Positions 52,605 through 61,119 are shown, numbered from the stretch's first letter. The stretch: 64,000 bases of DNA from Pedococcus cremeus (GCF_900111375.1 NZ_FOHB01000011.1:62001-126000), one strand, 5' to 3'. The notes: generated by a model from the letters alone, not told the origin. Program-made: numbers and translations.

Positions 52605-55355
52605 TCATTCGTCCTGGCGGCTCAACAGGTTGAGCTCTCGGGCGCGGCTGACCGCGGCTCGCCGGCCGCTGACACCGAGCTTGCCGTACACGTTCCTGGT
52701 GTGAGTTCGCACCGTGTTCAGGGACACGACCAGGTGCCGGGCCAGCTCCGGTCCGCTGAGGTCGGTGGCGAGCAGCCGGAGGACTTCCAGCTCGCGCTGG
52801 CTGAGCGGGTCCACCAGGTCCTGCCGTGGTGGCCGCACCCTGGCTTGGGCTGTCGGGGGAACTTCAGGCGTGCAGGCAGCGAGCAGCGTGCCAACCCAGG
52901 CAGACTGCTGCTCCTCTGGGGTGAGCAACTGGACCAGCCTGGGCAGGTCGCCTGCATGGTCGGTGAACGGGCGGGTGAAGCGTTCGGGGCCACTGAGCCG
53001 GAGTGCGAGCCGCAGGTGGTCGCCAGCTTCCTGGTGGTCGCCGGCCGCGAGGGCGGCACACGCCTCGAGCACCGCGATCTCCACGAGGGTGCCGTGTCGA
53101 CCGCCTGCATCGCTTGCGGCGTGCAGCCGCGCCAGGAACGGGCGCAGCTCGTCCAGGTGCTGTGCTTGGCCACCTCGGCTCTCAGCAAGGAGGAGCGTGG
53201 CCAGGGTGATGTGCTCATGCTCCCGCACGTATGTCAGCTCGTCGTCGGGCCGCAGCTGGTGGGTGGCCGCCCATGCGCGGGCTTCGTCGAGACGTCCTTG
53301 ACCGATGAGTAGCCGTGCGCGCGTGGCGTGCACGGGCCGGACGTCCGGCTTGAAGTCGGGGACGTAGAGCCGCTCGGCCTCCTCGAGCAGGGTCAGCGCC
53401 TCGTTGACGTCACCTCGGGCCGCACGTGCGAGGGCCATGGTGACCCGGACCTGTGAGGCGTGCTGCGGCATACCGGCCGCTTCGCCGAGCTCCTGGGCTC
53501 GACGCAGGTGGCTCTCCGCGTCATCGAGCTGACCGCGCTCGAGGGCGACGCCTGCTAGGCCCGCGTGCATGTCTGCAGTACCTCTCGGCACAGCCTCGGT
53601 GGTCGTGGTCGTGGTCGTGGTCGTGGTCAGGGCGAGGGTGCGCTGCAGCGTTCGTGTCGCGTCGCTGAGCCGGCCTTGGGTGATGCGGATGTCTGCCAGT
53701 GTCGTGGTGCAGCCCAACACGTCTGAGAGGTGACCGGCCTGGAGGAGCTCCTCGACGCACCTCGAGTAGCACTGGTGGGTGGCTTCGATGTCCCCAAGGC
53801 GCCAGTGGGCCAGCCCGGACAGGCCCCACGCGCCCGCGCGGGTCGGGTGGTCGTCAGGAGCTGCCGCGGCCGTGGCAAGGGCTACGTGCCGCTGCGTGCC
53901 GTCAAGGTCCTCGGTCACCAAGGCGTAGGCCGCGCGGTACAGCTGCACCTTTCCGGGCAGCCGGGGCACTTCGGTCGGGTCCTCAACCAGCACAACGGGC
54001 TCGGCCGCCCTCGCGGCAGCCAACCGGGCGAGGAGCGCGTCCAGCTCGTCGAGGCGTGCCGGTACCGAGCTCACGTCGTTGTGGGCCATCAGCCCTGCGA
54101 TGAAGCCCATGGCCAGGGCAGGGCGCGAGCTGACGACGTCTGCGGGAACGGCGTCGACCCAGCGGACAATGGTCGCTTCCTGCCGGTCGCGGAGCAGCCT
54201 GGGCATCGCCGTCTCCATGAGCGCGGCCGCACGCGCGGGGTCTCCGGCTGACAGGGCGTGCCGTACGGCCGGAACGGGCCGCTCGTCTGCGTCGTACCAG
54301 GCGCTGGCCCGCAGGTGCAGAGTCGCCAGCGGAGTGCCCGCTGGGTCGGTTGCTGCGTGTGCGCGCAAGACGTCCGCGAACAGGTGGTGGTATCGGTACC
54401 ACTGGCGTCGGGCGTCGAGCGGGATGACGAACAGGTTCTCCCGTTCGAGCTGTTGCAGGGTGTCGCCGCCTCCGGTGTGGCCGGTCACCGCGTCGCACAG
54501 CGGGCCGGTGAGGCGCTCGAGGATGGAGGTGCGGAGCAGGAACTCCCGAACATCCCGTGGTTGACGGCTGAGGACTTCCTCGACGAGGTAGTCGACGATG
54601 AACCGGTCATCACCGGCGAAGTCGGCGAGGAAGTCGGCGACGTCGGTGCGGTCCTGCAGTGACAGGACGGCCAACTGCAGTGCCGCCGCCCAGCCTTCCG
54701 TGCGGCTCTCGAGGATGGCGGCCTCGGGTGGGTCGAGGTCCACGCCGGCGCCGTGCAGGTAGCTGGTCGCTTCGGCGTTGGTGAACCGCAGGTCGGCGGC
54801 GCGGATCTCGACGAGCTCTCCGCGGGCACGCAGGCGGCTGAGCGGCAGGCTCGGGTCGGTTCGGGTGCTGAGCACGAGGTGCGCCTGCGGCGGCAGGTGC
54901 GTGAGGAGGAACGTGACCGCCTCGGCGATGTCCGGGCCGTCGGCCAGGTGGTAGTCGTCCAGGACCAGCACGACGTCGTGTTCGAGTTCCGCGAGCCGGT
55001 TGAGGAGCTCGGTGAGCATTGCGGGTGTCGGCCGGCCTGCGCCCTCGAGCAGAGGCAGGACGCCGGAGCCGATGTCGGGGTTGGTGGCAGACAGGGCGGT
55101 GACGACGTAGGTCCAGAACGTCGCTGGGTCGGTGTCGCCGGAGTCGAGGGAGAGCCATGCGACCAGGCCGGGGGCGCAACGTTGGTGCACCCAGTTGGCG
55201 AGGGCGGTGGTCTTGCCGAACCCGGCTTGGGCAGCGACCAGGGTGAGCTTGGTCGACACGCCCTGGTCAAGTAGGTCGCTGACTCGGGCGCGAACGAGGG
55301 TGCCGGCCTTGGGGCGCGGGACGAACATCTTGGTGGTGAGCAGGGGACCTGTCAT
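52605..55355 (-). CDS. MalT-like LuxR-family transcriptional activator
   Basis: The 916-residue regulator is of the MalT/LAL type. An N-terminal STAND NTPase carries Walker A TLVAAQAGFGKTTALANWVH (about 38-50) and a Walker B-like DVVLVLDDYHLADG. A central helical TPR region (about 330-830) is the usual sensor part. The C-terminal LuxR helix-turn-helix is PLSQRELEVLRLLATDLSGP, then ELARHLVVSLNTVRTHTRNV. A poly-threonine run of ten residues (about 576-585) is encoded by a hexanucleotide repeat. It converges with the MFS gene; a role in controlling it is possible. Confidence 0.9.
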   Translation of the reverse strand: MTGPLLTTKMFVPRPKAGTLVRARVSDLLDQGVSTKLTLVAAQAGFGKTTALANWVHQRCAPGLVAWLSLDSGDTDPATFWTYVVTALSATNPDIGSGVLPLLEGAGRPTPAMLTELLNRLAELEHDVVLVLDDYHLADGPDIAEAVTFLLTHLPPQAHLVLSTRTDPSLPLSRLRARGELVEIRAADLRFTNAEATSYLHGAGVDLDPPEAAILESRTEGWAAALQLAVLSLQDRTDVADFLADFAGDDRFIVDYLVEEVLSRQPRDVREFLLRTSILERLTGPLCDAVTGHTGGGDTLQQLERENLFVIPLDARRQWYRYHHLFADVLRAHAATDPAGTPLATLHLRASAWYDADERPVPAVRHALSAGDPARAAALMETAMPRLLRDRQEATIVRWVDAVPADVVSSRPALAMGFIAGLMAHNDVSSVPARLDELDALLARLAAARAAEPVVLVEDPTEVPRLPGKVQLYRAAYALVTEDLDGTQRHVALATAAAAPDDHPTRAGAWGLSGLAHWRLGDIEATHQCYSRCVEELLQAGHLSDVLGCTTTLADIRITQGRLSDATRTLQRTLALTTTTTTTTTTEAVPRGTADMHAGLAGVALERGQLDDAESHLRRAQELGEAAGMPQHASQVRVTMALARAARGDVNEALTLLEEAERLYVPDFKPDVRPVHATRARLLIGQGRLDEARAWAATHQLRPDDELTYVREHEHITLATLLLAESRGGQAQHLDELRPFLARLHAASDAGGRHGTLVEIAVLEACAALAAGDHQEAGDHLRLALRLSGPERFTRPFTDHAGDLPRLVQLLTPEEQQSAWVGTLLAACTPEVPPTAQARVRPPRQDLVDPLSQRELEVLRLLATDLSGPELARHLVVSLNTVRTHTRNVYGKLGVSGRRAAVSRARELNLLSRQDE
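53599..53628 (-). repeat. (GTGGTC)5 hexanucleotide microsatellite in the MalT-like gene
   Basis: Five perfect 6-bp units encode alternating Thr-Thr pairs. Length changes would keep the frame in steps of two threonines. Confidence 0.85.
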
Positions 55356-55541
55356 GCCCGCTCCGATCGCGACACCCGGCTGGCTGTGTGCAGCGTAGAA
55401 CAGCCGCGACCGGCGCCGAGGTGCTTTCGGGCCCAGGTCGCGGCGCCCGCCGAACGGCAGAGCCCGAACCTTCGGCAGGGGGATGAAGGTCCGGGCGGTC
55501 TGTTCGCCGGGACAAACTGGCGGGGGTTGCCGTGGCGTGGC

Positions 55542-55817
55542 CTAGCGTGCGGTGTCCCGCGTGACCAGGCGCGCCCGGACCTTGTGCAGCTGCGGCATGA
55601 GTCCGTAGATGACGATGGGGACGGCGATGGTGGCCAGGACGAAGGTGCGCAGCACCGGGTTCATCGGCCGCAGCCAGCCCCCCAGGGCAAGGTTGATCAG
55701 GGTCAGGGTGGGGAACACGCAGAGCCAGATCATGAGGGCGAGCTGGTGCTTGCTCGGAGGCGTGAGCCGCGGTGGCGTGGCTGGCGTGCCGGGGTTGGGT
55801 GCACTGGGGTTGGGCAT
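55542..55817 (-). CDS. Small two-helix membrane protein
   Basis: The 91-residue protein has a Pro-rich N-terminus (about 20 residues) and two membrane helices, LALMIWLCVFPTLTLINLAL and FVLATIAVPIVIYGLMPQLH, ending in a basic tail. It resembles the membrane part attached to some antibiotic biosynthesis monooxygenase-like proteins, but that domain is absent here. Function unknown. It lies between the MalT-like and flavoprotein genes. Confidence 0.65.
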   Translation of the reverse strand: MPNPSAPNPGTPATPPRLTPPSKHQLALMIWLCVFPTLTLINLALGGWLRPMNPVLRTFVLATIAVPIVIYGLMPQLHKVRARLVTRDTAR

Positions 55818-55878
55818 GGTGGAGCTCCTGAGGGTGGTGTTGGTGAGGGCGATACGTGCCTTGACGGCGCGGGTCCGA

Positions 55879-56814
55879 TCAGGGAACGAAGCCGTGATTG
55901 AACAGGTCCACTGCCGCGCTGATGTCGGCGTCGACGAGGTCGTTGTTGATGGCGATGGCGGCGGCGGACCCTTCGCCTGCCGCGGTGATGACCTGGGCGC
56001 GCGGGTTGGTGACGTTGCCGGCGACCCACAGACCGGGGACCGTGGTGGCGCCGTTGGTGCCGGTGGTGACCCAGCCTTGGTCGTCGAGCTCGCATCCGAC
56101 GCCGGCGAGGAGGTCGGAGTGCGGGGTGAACCGCGGAGGGACGAACACCGCGTGGCGAGGGATGACGCGTCCGTCGCTCATCGCGACCCCGTGCAGGGCA
56201 TCGTCCTGGATGACGAGGTGGTCGATGTCGCCTTCGACGATGCCGATGGCGCGCGCGACGAGCTGGGACCGGTCCAGCTCGGAGAGGGCGCCGTCGGGGA
56301 CGAACAGGACGAGGTCGTGGGTCCACTGCCGGACGATGTGGGCGTAGCGGACGGTGTCGGGTCCGTGCCACAGGACCCCGAGCGGCTCGTCTCGGACTTC
56401 CCATCCGTGGCAGTACGGGCAGTGCAGGGCGTCCTTGGCCCAGCGGTCAACCAGGCCGGGGATGTCGGGTAGCTCGTCGTGCAGCCCGGTGGTGACCAGT
56501 ACTCGTCGGGTCTTGAGGCGCTGACCGTCGGCGAGCAGCGCCTGAAAGCCTGAACCGTCGCATCGAACCAGCTCGCGCACGGTGCCGTTCACGATGACGG
56601 CGCCGTACCCGGCGACCTCCTCGCGGCCGGTCTCAAGGAGGTCAGTCGGCGGCATTCCGTCCCGCGACAGGAACCCCTGCATGTGTGCCGCGGGCGCGTT
56701 GCGTGGGTTACCGGAGTCGACGATGACGACGTTGCGGCGGGCCCGGCTGAGCACCAGGGCTGCGGACAGACCGGCGGCTCCGCCACCGACCACGAGGACG
56801 TCGTAGTTGTTCAT
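55879..56814 (-). CDS. Thioredoxin-reductase-like FAD/NAD(P)H oxidoreductase
   Basis: The 311-residue flavoprotein has an FAD motif DVLVVGGGAAGLSAALVLSR at the N-terminus, the redox pair CPYCHGWE (about 137-140), a weak NAD(P)-site segment and a C-terminal FAD box, TVPGLWVAGNVTNPRAQVIT. The CPYC pair matches the thioredoxin reductase fold class, including the gliotoxin reductase-like disulfide reductases. It is coupled by ATGA to a 56-residue open frame and is divergent from the XRE-cupin gene across a shared operator. Confidence 0.9.
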   Translation of the reverse strand: MNNYDVLVVGGGAAGLSAALVLSRARRNVVIVDSGNPRNAPAAHMQGFLSRDGMPPTDLLETGREEVAGYGAVIVNGTVRELVRCDGSGFQALLADGQRLKTRRVLVTTGLHDELPDIPGLVDRWAKDALHCPYCHGWEVRDEPLGVLWHGPDTVRYAHIVRQWTHDLVLFVPDGALSELDRSQLVARAIGIVEGDIDHLVIQDDALHGVAMSDGRVIPRHAVFVPPRFTPHSDLLAGVGCELDDQGWVTTGTNGATTVPGLWVAGNVTNPRAQVITAAGEGSAAAIAINNDLVDADISAAVDLFNHGFVP

Positions 56815-56981
56815 GCGGACACCTTGGGGCCGTTGCGCCTGACTGCACCAGCTTCGTTGCTGTTCCCGGGAACGGTGACCGCTTTGCCCGCGTATCCCGC
56901 CATGAGGGTGTATCCGAGCCAAGCCACGGCCAGACCAGGCCGCCGCTCCGTCGGGGTGTGTTGGCCGCGTAGTTGCCTCAT
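56811..56981 (-). CDS. Possible 56-residue micro-protein coupled to the flavoprotein
   Basis: The stop overlaps the flavoprotein start (ATGA). The frame encodes a basic start, then LAVAWLGYTLMAGYAGKAVT, one possible membrane helix. An in-frame ATG at 57017 would extend it into the operator. Codon positions are not strongly biased, so this may be chance or a leader peptide. No family recognised. Confidence 0.35.
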   Translation of the reverse strand: MRQLRGQHTPTERRPGLAVAWLGYTLMAGYAGKAVTVPGNSNEAGAVRRNGPKVSA

Positions 56982-57014
56982 GCGCGAGACGGTACGAACG
57001 CGCTTGATGAGAAG

Positions 57015-57033
57015 CATCACCACATGTGATGAA
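57015..57033. promoter_or_regulatory. Shared operator copy 2, between flavoprotein and XRE-cupin gene
   Basis: CATCACCACATGTGATGAA contains CATCAC and GTGATG arms around CACAT and a perfect CACATGTG core. It differs from copy 1 (51094-51112) at only three of 19 positions. Confidence 0.65.
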
Positions 57034-57146
57034 TGCGTCTGACGAACTCGAGCGGGGCCACGGCCAAGTGTTCCCAGCAATGGGCAGCCGGCCCAGAAAC
57101 GGCAACGTCCGTTGCCAGCGCTACGGCGGGTGAGGACCATGTGGGC

Positions 57147-57740
57147 ATGGAGGATTCCTCGGCGGCCATCGCGAAGGCGCTTGAGCAGGTCGGCCCACGG
57201 CTGAAGCAGCTGCGGGCGCACCGTGGCGTGACGTTGACCGCGCTGGCCGAGTCAACCGGTATCTCCAAGAGCACCCTGTCCCGGTTGGAGACCGGTCAGC
57301 GCAAGGCCAGCTTAGAGCTGCTGCTTCCGCTGGCTCAGGCGTATCGGGTCCCGCTGGACGACCTCGTCGGTGCCCCTGAGGTGGGTGACCCGCGCGTGCG
57401 GCTCAAGGCCAGCAAACGCAACGGGCGCACGGTCCTCCCGCTGACCCGCCAACCCAGTGGGGTGCAGGCGTGGAAGATCGTGGTGCCTGTCAGCAACAGC
57501 ACCCCTCAGCTCAGGACTCACGAGGGGTACGAGTGGCTGTACGTGCTTTCCGGTCACATGCGGTTGATCCTCGGCGACCACGACCTCGTACTGACGGCGG
57601 GCGAGGTGGCCGAGTTCAACACCAATGTCCCGCACTGGTTCGGCAGCGACGGCATCCAGCCCGCGGAGGTGCTGAGCCTGTTCGGGCCACAAGGTGAGCG
57701 CGTCCATGCACGCGCCCGGTCGGCCGGCAAGGAGCACTGA
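57147..57740 (+). CDS. XRE-family regulator with C-terminal cupin domain
   Basis: The 197-residue regulator has an N-terminal XRE helix-turn-helix (LKQLRAHRGVTLTALAESTG, ISKSTLSRLETGQRKASLEL) and a C-terminal cupin (EGYEWLYVLSGHMRLILGDH, LTAGEVAEFNTNVPHWFGSD) that may sense a small molecule or metal. This is the PuuR/CupR-like design. ATG 57147 has a GAGGA ribosome site. As it is divergent from the flavoprotein across copy 2 of the palindrome, it is a candidate to bind that site. Confidence 0.88.
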   Translation: MEDSSAAIAKALEQVGPRLKQLRAHRGVTLTALAESTGISKSTLSRLETGQRKASLELLLPLAQAYRVPLDDLVGAPEVGDPRVRLKASKRNGRTVLPLTRQPSGVQAWKIVVPVSNSTPQLRTHEGYEWLYVLSGHMRLILGDHDLVLTAGEVAEFNTNVPHWFGSDGIQPAEVLSLFGPQGERVHARARSAGKEH

Positions 57741-57859
57741 CCGAGGACTTCAACACGGCTGTCGCAGGCGAGGAGGCCGTGTGTCGACCGGTCTCGGTTT
57801 GCTCTTCCCAGTACCGGCCCCTTGGAACCCCCTGTGGTGCCGAAGCGGCCGGCCTGGCT

Positions 57860-58132
57860 CGTGGGGCTCAGTCTTGCGGGCGATGAAGGCGTCCATCCCG
57901 GGGACTGAGAAGCGCAGGAAGCCGCGCTCGGGAACGTGGACCAGGCCCTTGCGGAGCACCTCGTCGCGGGCGACGGAGATGCCACGGGCGTTTCTTCTTC
58001 CCGAGGGCGTGTGCCAGGTCGGAGACCGCTGCGGCCTCGGAGCCGCCGATCTGGGCGAGGGCGCAGCAGCTGCCGCTGCACCGGGGTGGCTCGCTCCCAT
58101 CGGGCCCACCAGTCAAACAGCGGGCTAGTCAT
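57860..58132 (-). pseudogene. C-terminal remnant of an AAA ATPase with two frameshifts
   Basis: Three minus-strand frames join into one recognisable tail: WWARWERATPVQRQLL in the first, LAQIGGSEAAAVSDLAHALG in the second, and SVARDEVLRKGLVHVPERGF then LRFSVPGMDAFIARK in the third. The shifts lie near 58060 (one base lost) and near 57990 (one base gained). The sequence matches the winged-helix end of ORC/Cdc6-like AAA ATPases common in actinobacteria. The ATPase core upstream is missing (stop codon just before 58132), so the gene is dead. Confidence 0.65.
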
Positions 58133-58325
58133 GGGCCGTGCACCTCAACGGCTCACGATGATGGCGACCCTGTCACGGGCCCCCGGTTCTGAGCCCGGGT
58201 GCGGCCTTCACCGTCTGGCTTCCCCTAGCGACCGCCGTAGCCCGCCTGGGCCATTCCGGTGCCCGGAGCGATGCGCGCATGCTCGATGAGGTGAGGGGTC
58301 GCTGAACGACGCAAGGGGACCCGTC

Positions 58326-59696
58326 ATGGCGCAGCGCAGCACGCTCCATACCGCCACCGTTGACCAGGCTGCTGCTGGGCGGGAGCCGCCGCGCGGACGC
58401 ATCGGCAGGGTGGTGGCGGCGTCGCTAGCCGCTGGGTTGGTGGCCGCGGTGATCCTGTCCTTCTTGCCGGTTGCCACGGTGGACGTGGACTTCTCCACGG
58501 CGATGGTGCTGTTCGGCTTCGCCCTCGGGTGGGCGCTCTTGGCCGTGCTGTCCACCCGGCTGACCGAACAACCACAACGCTGGGCCGTGGTGCCAGCGAT
58601 CTTCATGGCGGTGGCCGGCGCGCTCGTGCTCCTGGCCCCGGACTCCCTGGTCGACGCGCTCGGCTGGGTCTGGCCACCGGCCCTGCTGGTCCTGGTGGTG
58701 TGGGCGTGGACCCGTGCCCGGCGCGACCTGCACAGCCGCACCAGGCGGTGGCTGCTGAACCCGGTCCTGGCGGTCCTAGGGGTCCTGGCCCTGGCGGGGG
58801 CCTACGAGACGATCGGTGGGGCCACCGCTCCCGCGGTCGCCATGCGCGGTCAGCTCGTCGACGTTGGGCCGTACCGGCTCCACCTGGATTGCACGGGCTC
58901 GCGAGGTCCGACGGTGGTTCTGGAACCTGGTGCCGGCGGGTCCGCGGCCTCGATGGGTCTGATCGCGCCCGCGGTGGCCCGCGACACCCGCGTCTGCGTG
59001 TACGACCGGGCCGGTCGGGGCTGGAGCGACGCGCCCGCGAGCCCGCCCGATGGTGCCCAGAACGTGACCGACCTGCACGCCCTGCTTCACAACGCCCACG
59101 TCCCCGGGCCGTACGTGCTGGCCGGGCACTCCTTCGGCGGGTACTACGTGATGACCTACGCCGCGCGCTACCCCAGTGAGGTCGCCGGTCTGGTCCTGAT
59201 CGACGCCTCCAAGACGAGCGGTGGCCCCGTGTCCCCGCCCAAGGCTGGTTCCTACAGCCTCCTGCAGCACGCCACCTCCCTGGTGGCAACCACCTCCCAC
59301 CTGGGGTTGGGCCGGCTCATCGCAGCCACCAGTTCCCCGCAACTGCCGGCGAGCTACCGCAACGACATGCGTGCCACCGCCGCCACCGGCACGGAAATGG
59401 CCGGGGTGCTCGGTGAGTACGGCGTCGCCAATCGCTCCGCCGCCGAGGCCACGCAGCTTCGCTCTCTGCACGGGAAGCCGCTGGTCGTGCTGACCGCCAG
59501 CCAGGGAAACGTCCCCGGGTGGATGGTGTGGCAGAACCAGTTGGCGACGCTGTCGACCAACAGCATCCACCGAGTCGAGCCGGGGGCGGCGCACGCCTCC
59601 TTCGTGGAGGAACCCGAGCACGCCGCAGCCGTCACCCGGGCGATCCACGACGTCGTCGTCGCCGTCCGCACCGGCGCGCCACTGACCAAGCCCTGA
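58326..59696 (+). CDS. Alpha/beta hydrolase with N-terminal membrane helices
   Basis: The 456-residue protein has three to four N-terminal membrane helices (about 28-165: VVAASLAAGLVAAVILSFLP, MVLFGFALGWALLAVLSTRL, LVDALGWVWPPALLVLVVWA) joined to an alpha/beta hydrolase domain. The oxyanion region is VVLEPGAGGSAASM, the nucleophile VLAGHSFGGYYVMTYAARYP (about 266), and the catalytic His in VEPGAAHASFVEEPEH. Substrate unknown; an extracytoplasmic esterase is possible. AAGGGG precedes the ATG. Confidence 0.85.
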   Translation: MAQRSTLHTATVDQAAAGREPPRGRIGRVVAASLAAGLVAAVILSFLPVATVDVDFSTAMVLFGFALGWALLAVLSTRLTEQPQRWAVVPAIFMAVAGALVLLAPDSLVDALGWVWPPALLVLVVWAWTRARRDLHSRTRRWLLNPVLAVLGVLALAGAYETIGGATAPAVAMRGQLVDVGPYRLHLDCTGSRGPTVVLEPGAGGSAASMGLIAPAVARDTRVCVYDRAGRGWSDAPASPPDGAQNVTDLHALLHNAHVPGPYVLAGHSFGGYYVMTYAARYPSEVAGLVLIDASKTSGGPVSPPKAGSYSLLQHATSLVATTSHLGLGRLIAATSSPQLPASYRNDMRATAATGTEMAGVLGEYGVANRSAAEATQLRSLHGKPLVVLTASQGNVPGWMVWQNQLATLSTNSIHRVEPGAAHASFVEEPEHAAAVTRAIHDVVVAVRTGAPLTKP

Positions 59697-59754
59697 CGGC
59701 AAAGGCGACCTCCGGCACAAGTCACACCGGTGCGCCGCGCACCACCGTAAAGGC

Positions 59755-59769
59755 AGGGCCTTTGGCCCT
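59755..59769 (+). terminator. Short hairpin after the hydrolase gene
   Basis: AGGGCC and GGCCCT arms around TTT, 58 bp after the stop. Weak; may act as a terminator or processing site. Confidence 0.35.
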
Positions 59770-59899
59770 TCATGCCGTCTGGCACACGGCCGATGTTGAC
59801 CTCAACAAGACCCGACGACGGGTCGCTCGCCGCATCACTGCTTCTCCGAACGGCCCGCTTCCCCCTCGGGGCCCGGGCCCGAACGCGAAGGAGCACACC

Positions 59900-60373
59900 A
59901 TGCGAGCACCACACACAGCCACCACCCTCGGCAGCGCCGCCCCGGCGCGCGACGGACCAGCCCAGCAGGTAGCCCGGTTCGGGCGGCACGTGGCCGAGAT
60001 GTGCGCCGTCATGTGCGTCACCCTCATCTTGACCGGACTTGCCGTCACCGCGGCGGCCGCTGCCTTGGGGACCTCCAACCCCATCACCGGCGCACCGGCC
60101 GCGACCGCAGCGGTCGCCACGCTCGCCCTGGCTGCCTCCATGACGGCCTGGATGCGGTACCGCGCCATGGACTGGCGCCCCACCCTCGAGATGGCCGGGT
60201 CGACCATCGCCGCCGGCGCGGTCATGTTGACCGGCTACGCGGCCGGAGTCGTTCCCGCGGACGCGCTCGTCGGCGGCACCTGCGGTCTGGCGTGCGTCGC
60301 CATGGTCGCCGTCATGCTGTTCCGCTTCCGGCTCTACGCCTCCCACGCACACCACGCGCCCAGCGGGCACTGA
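59900..60373 (+). CDS. Four-helix membrane protein, 157 residues
   Basis: Hydrophobic segments MCAVMCVTLILTGLAVTAAA, AAVATLALAASMTAWMRYRA, MAGSTIAAGAVMLTGYAAGV and CGLACVAMVAVMLFRFRLYA form four helices. The AWMRYRAMDWRPTLEMAGS loop is characteristic of a small actinobacterial family that is sometimes mislabelled as flagellar FliP; there is no flagellar context here. The His-rich tail is ASHAHHAPSGH. AAGGAG precedes ATG 59900. Confidence 0.7.
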   Translation: MRAPHTATTLGSAAPARDGPAQQVARFGRHVAEMCAVMCVTLILTGLAVTAAAAALGTSNPITGAPAATAAVATLALAASMTAWMRYRAMDWRPTLEMAGSTIAAGAVMLTGYAAGVVPADALVGGTCGLACVAMVAVMLFRFRLYASHAHHAPSGH

Positions 60374-60444
60374 TCCTGCCCAATCACGACACACACCCAC
60401 GCCGGTGACTGCAGCCGACGTGGAACGGAAGGGGGAGTCCCACC

Positions 60445-60825
60445 ATGCGCACCATCACCGCCATCGCGGTCTTCTTGTTCGGCACCACGTTCCTGTGGCT
60501 CACGCCCGCCACGGCCGGCAAGAGCGGTCAAGACCTCAGCGGAGCGCGCTGGGTAACCGTCCAGGTCCTGGTTTGGGCGACCATCCTCGGGTTCACCGCA
60601 GCCGCCTGGGGCATCTACCGGTCCCTGTCCTGGTGGACGCCAGTGCTGGCCGCGGCCGCCTTGGCCGGCATCGCCGCGGCCGGGCTGTACGCCTTCGCCG
60701 TGCGGGAGGTGCCCGACGTGGCGAACGTAGCCAGCAACGTCCTGCTCCACGCGGGCATCAGCTTGGCGTTGCTTGTCGCGGTGGCCCTGCCGACCGTGCG
60801 GCAGACGTTCATCGAACGCCTCTGA
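60445..60825 (+). CDS. Four-helix membrane protein, 126 residues
   Basis: A small integral membrane protein: RTITAIAVFLFGTTFLWLTP, VTVQVLVWATILGFTAAAWG, VLAAAALAGIAAAGLYAFAV and LLHAGISLALLVAVALPTVR. I do not recognise the family. GGAAGGGGGAG precedes the ATG. It is 71 bp after the previous membrane protein gene and probably co-transcribed. Confidence 0.65.
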   Translation: MRTITAIAVFLFGTTFLWLTPATAGKSGQDLSGARWVTVQVLVWATILGFTAAAWGIYRSLSWWTPVLAAAALAGIAAAGLYAFAVREVPDVANVASNVLLHAGISLALLVAVALPTVRQTFIERL

Positions 60826-60829
60826 CTTC

Positions 60830-60851
60830 GACCGGGCCGCGGTTCCCGGTC
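60830..60851 (+). terminator. Hairpin terminator after the small membrane protein gene
   Basis: Perfect 7-bp arms GACCGGG and CCCGGTC flank an 8-nt spacer, directly after the stop codon. Confidence 0.5.
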
Positions 60852-61026
60852 CCGTGGCGCCCGGTCCAGCAAGCCGCGGGGGGCAGCCGCTGCGATGGCG
60901 CCCCCGCGCGCCGCAGGACACATCTTTTGCGGACCTTGCGTGAAGAGGTGCTGGGCCGGGGAGGCTACTTCTAGCGCTGGTGCCTCCAATTTCGCGGGGC
61001 GATGTCCGCCGCGTACCCAAGGTGAG

Positions 61027-61065
61027 GGCGTCTACGCCCGAGAGTCAGGCTCGGGTGTAAACGCC
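61027..61065. repeat. Imperfect 16-bp inverted repeat
   Basis: Arms 61027-61042 and 61050-61065 pair at 14 of 16 positions; the two mismatches become G-U pairs in RNA. The loop is 7 nt. Confidence 0.7.
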
Positions 61066-61119
61066 TTCCCCAGCATACGGTGTGGGTTTGTATCTCGGCT
61101 GCGGCAGAGGGTTGGCCAC

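Noticed and set aside
59900-60373. Membrane protein as flagellar FliP
   Set aside because: The similarity is only to mislabelled database entries; no flagellar gene is in the window and FliP motifs are absent.
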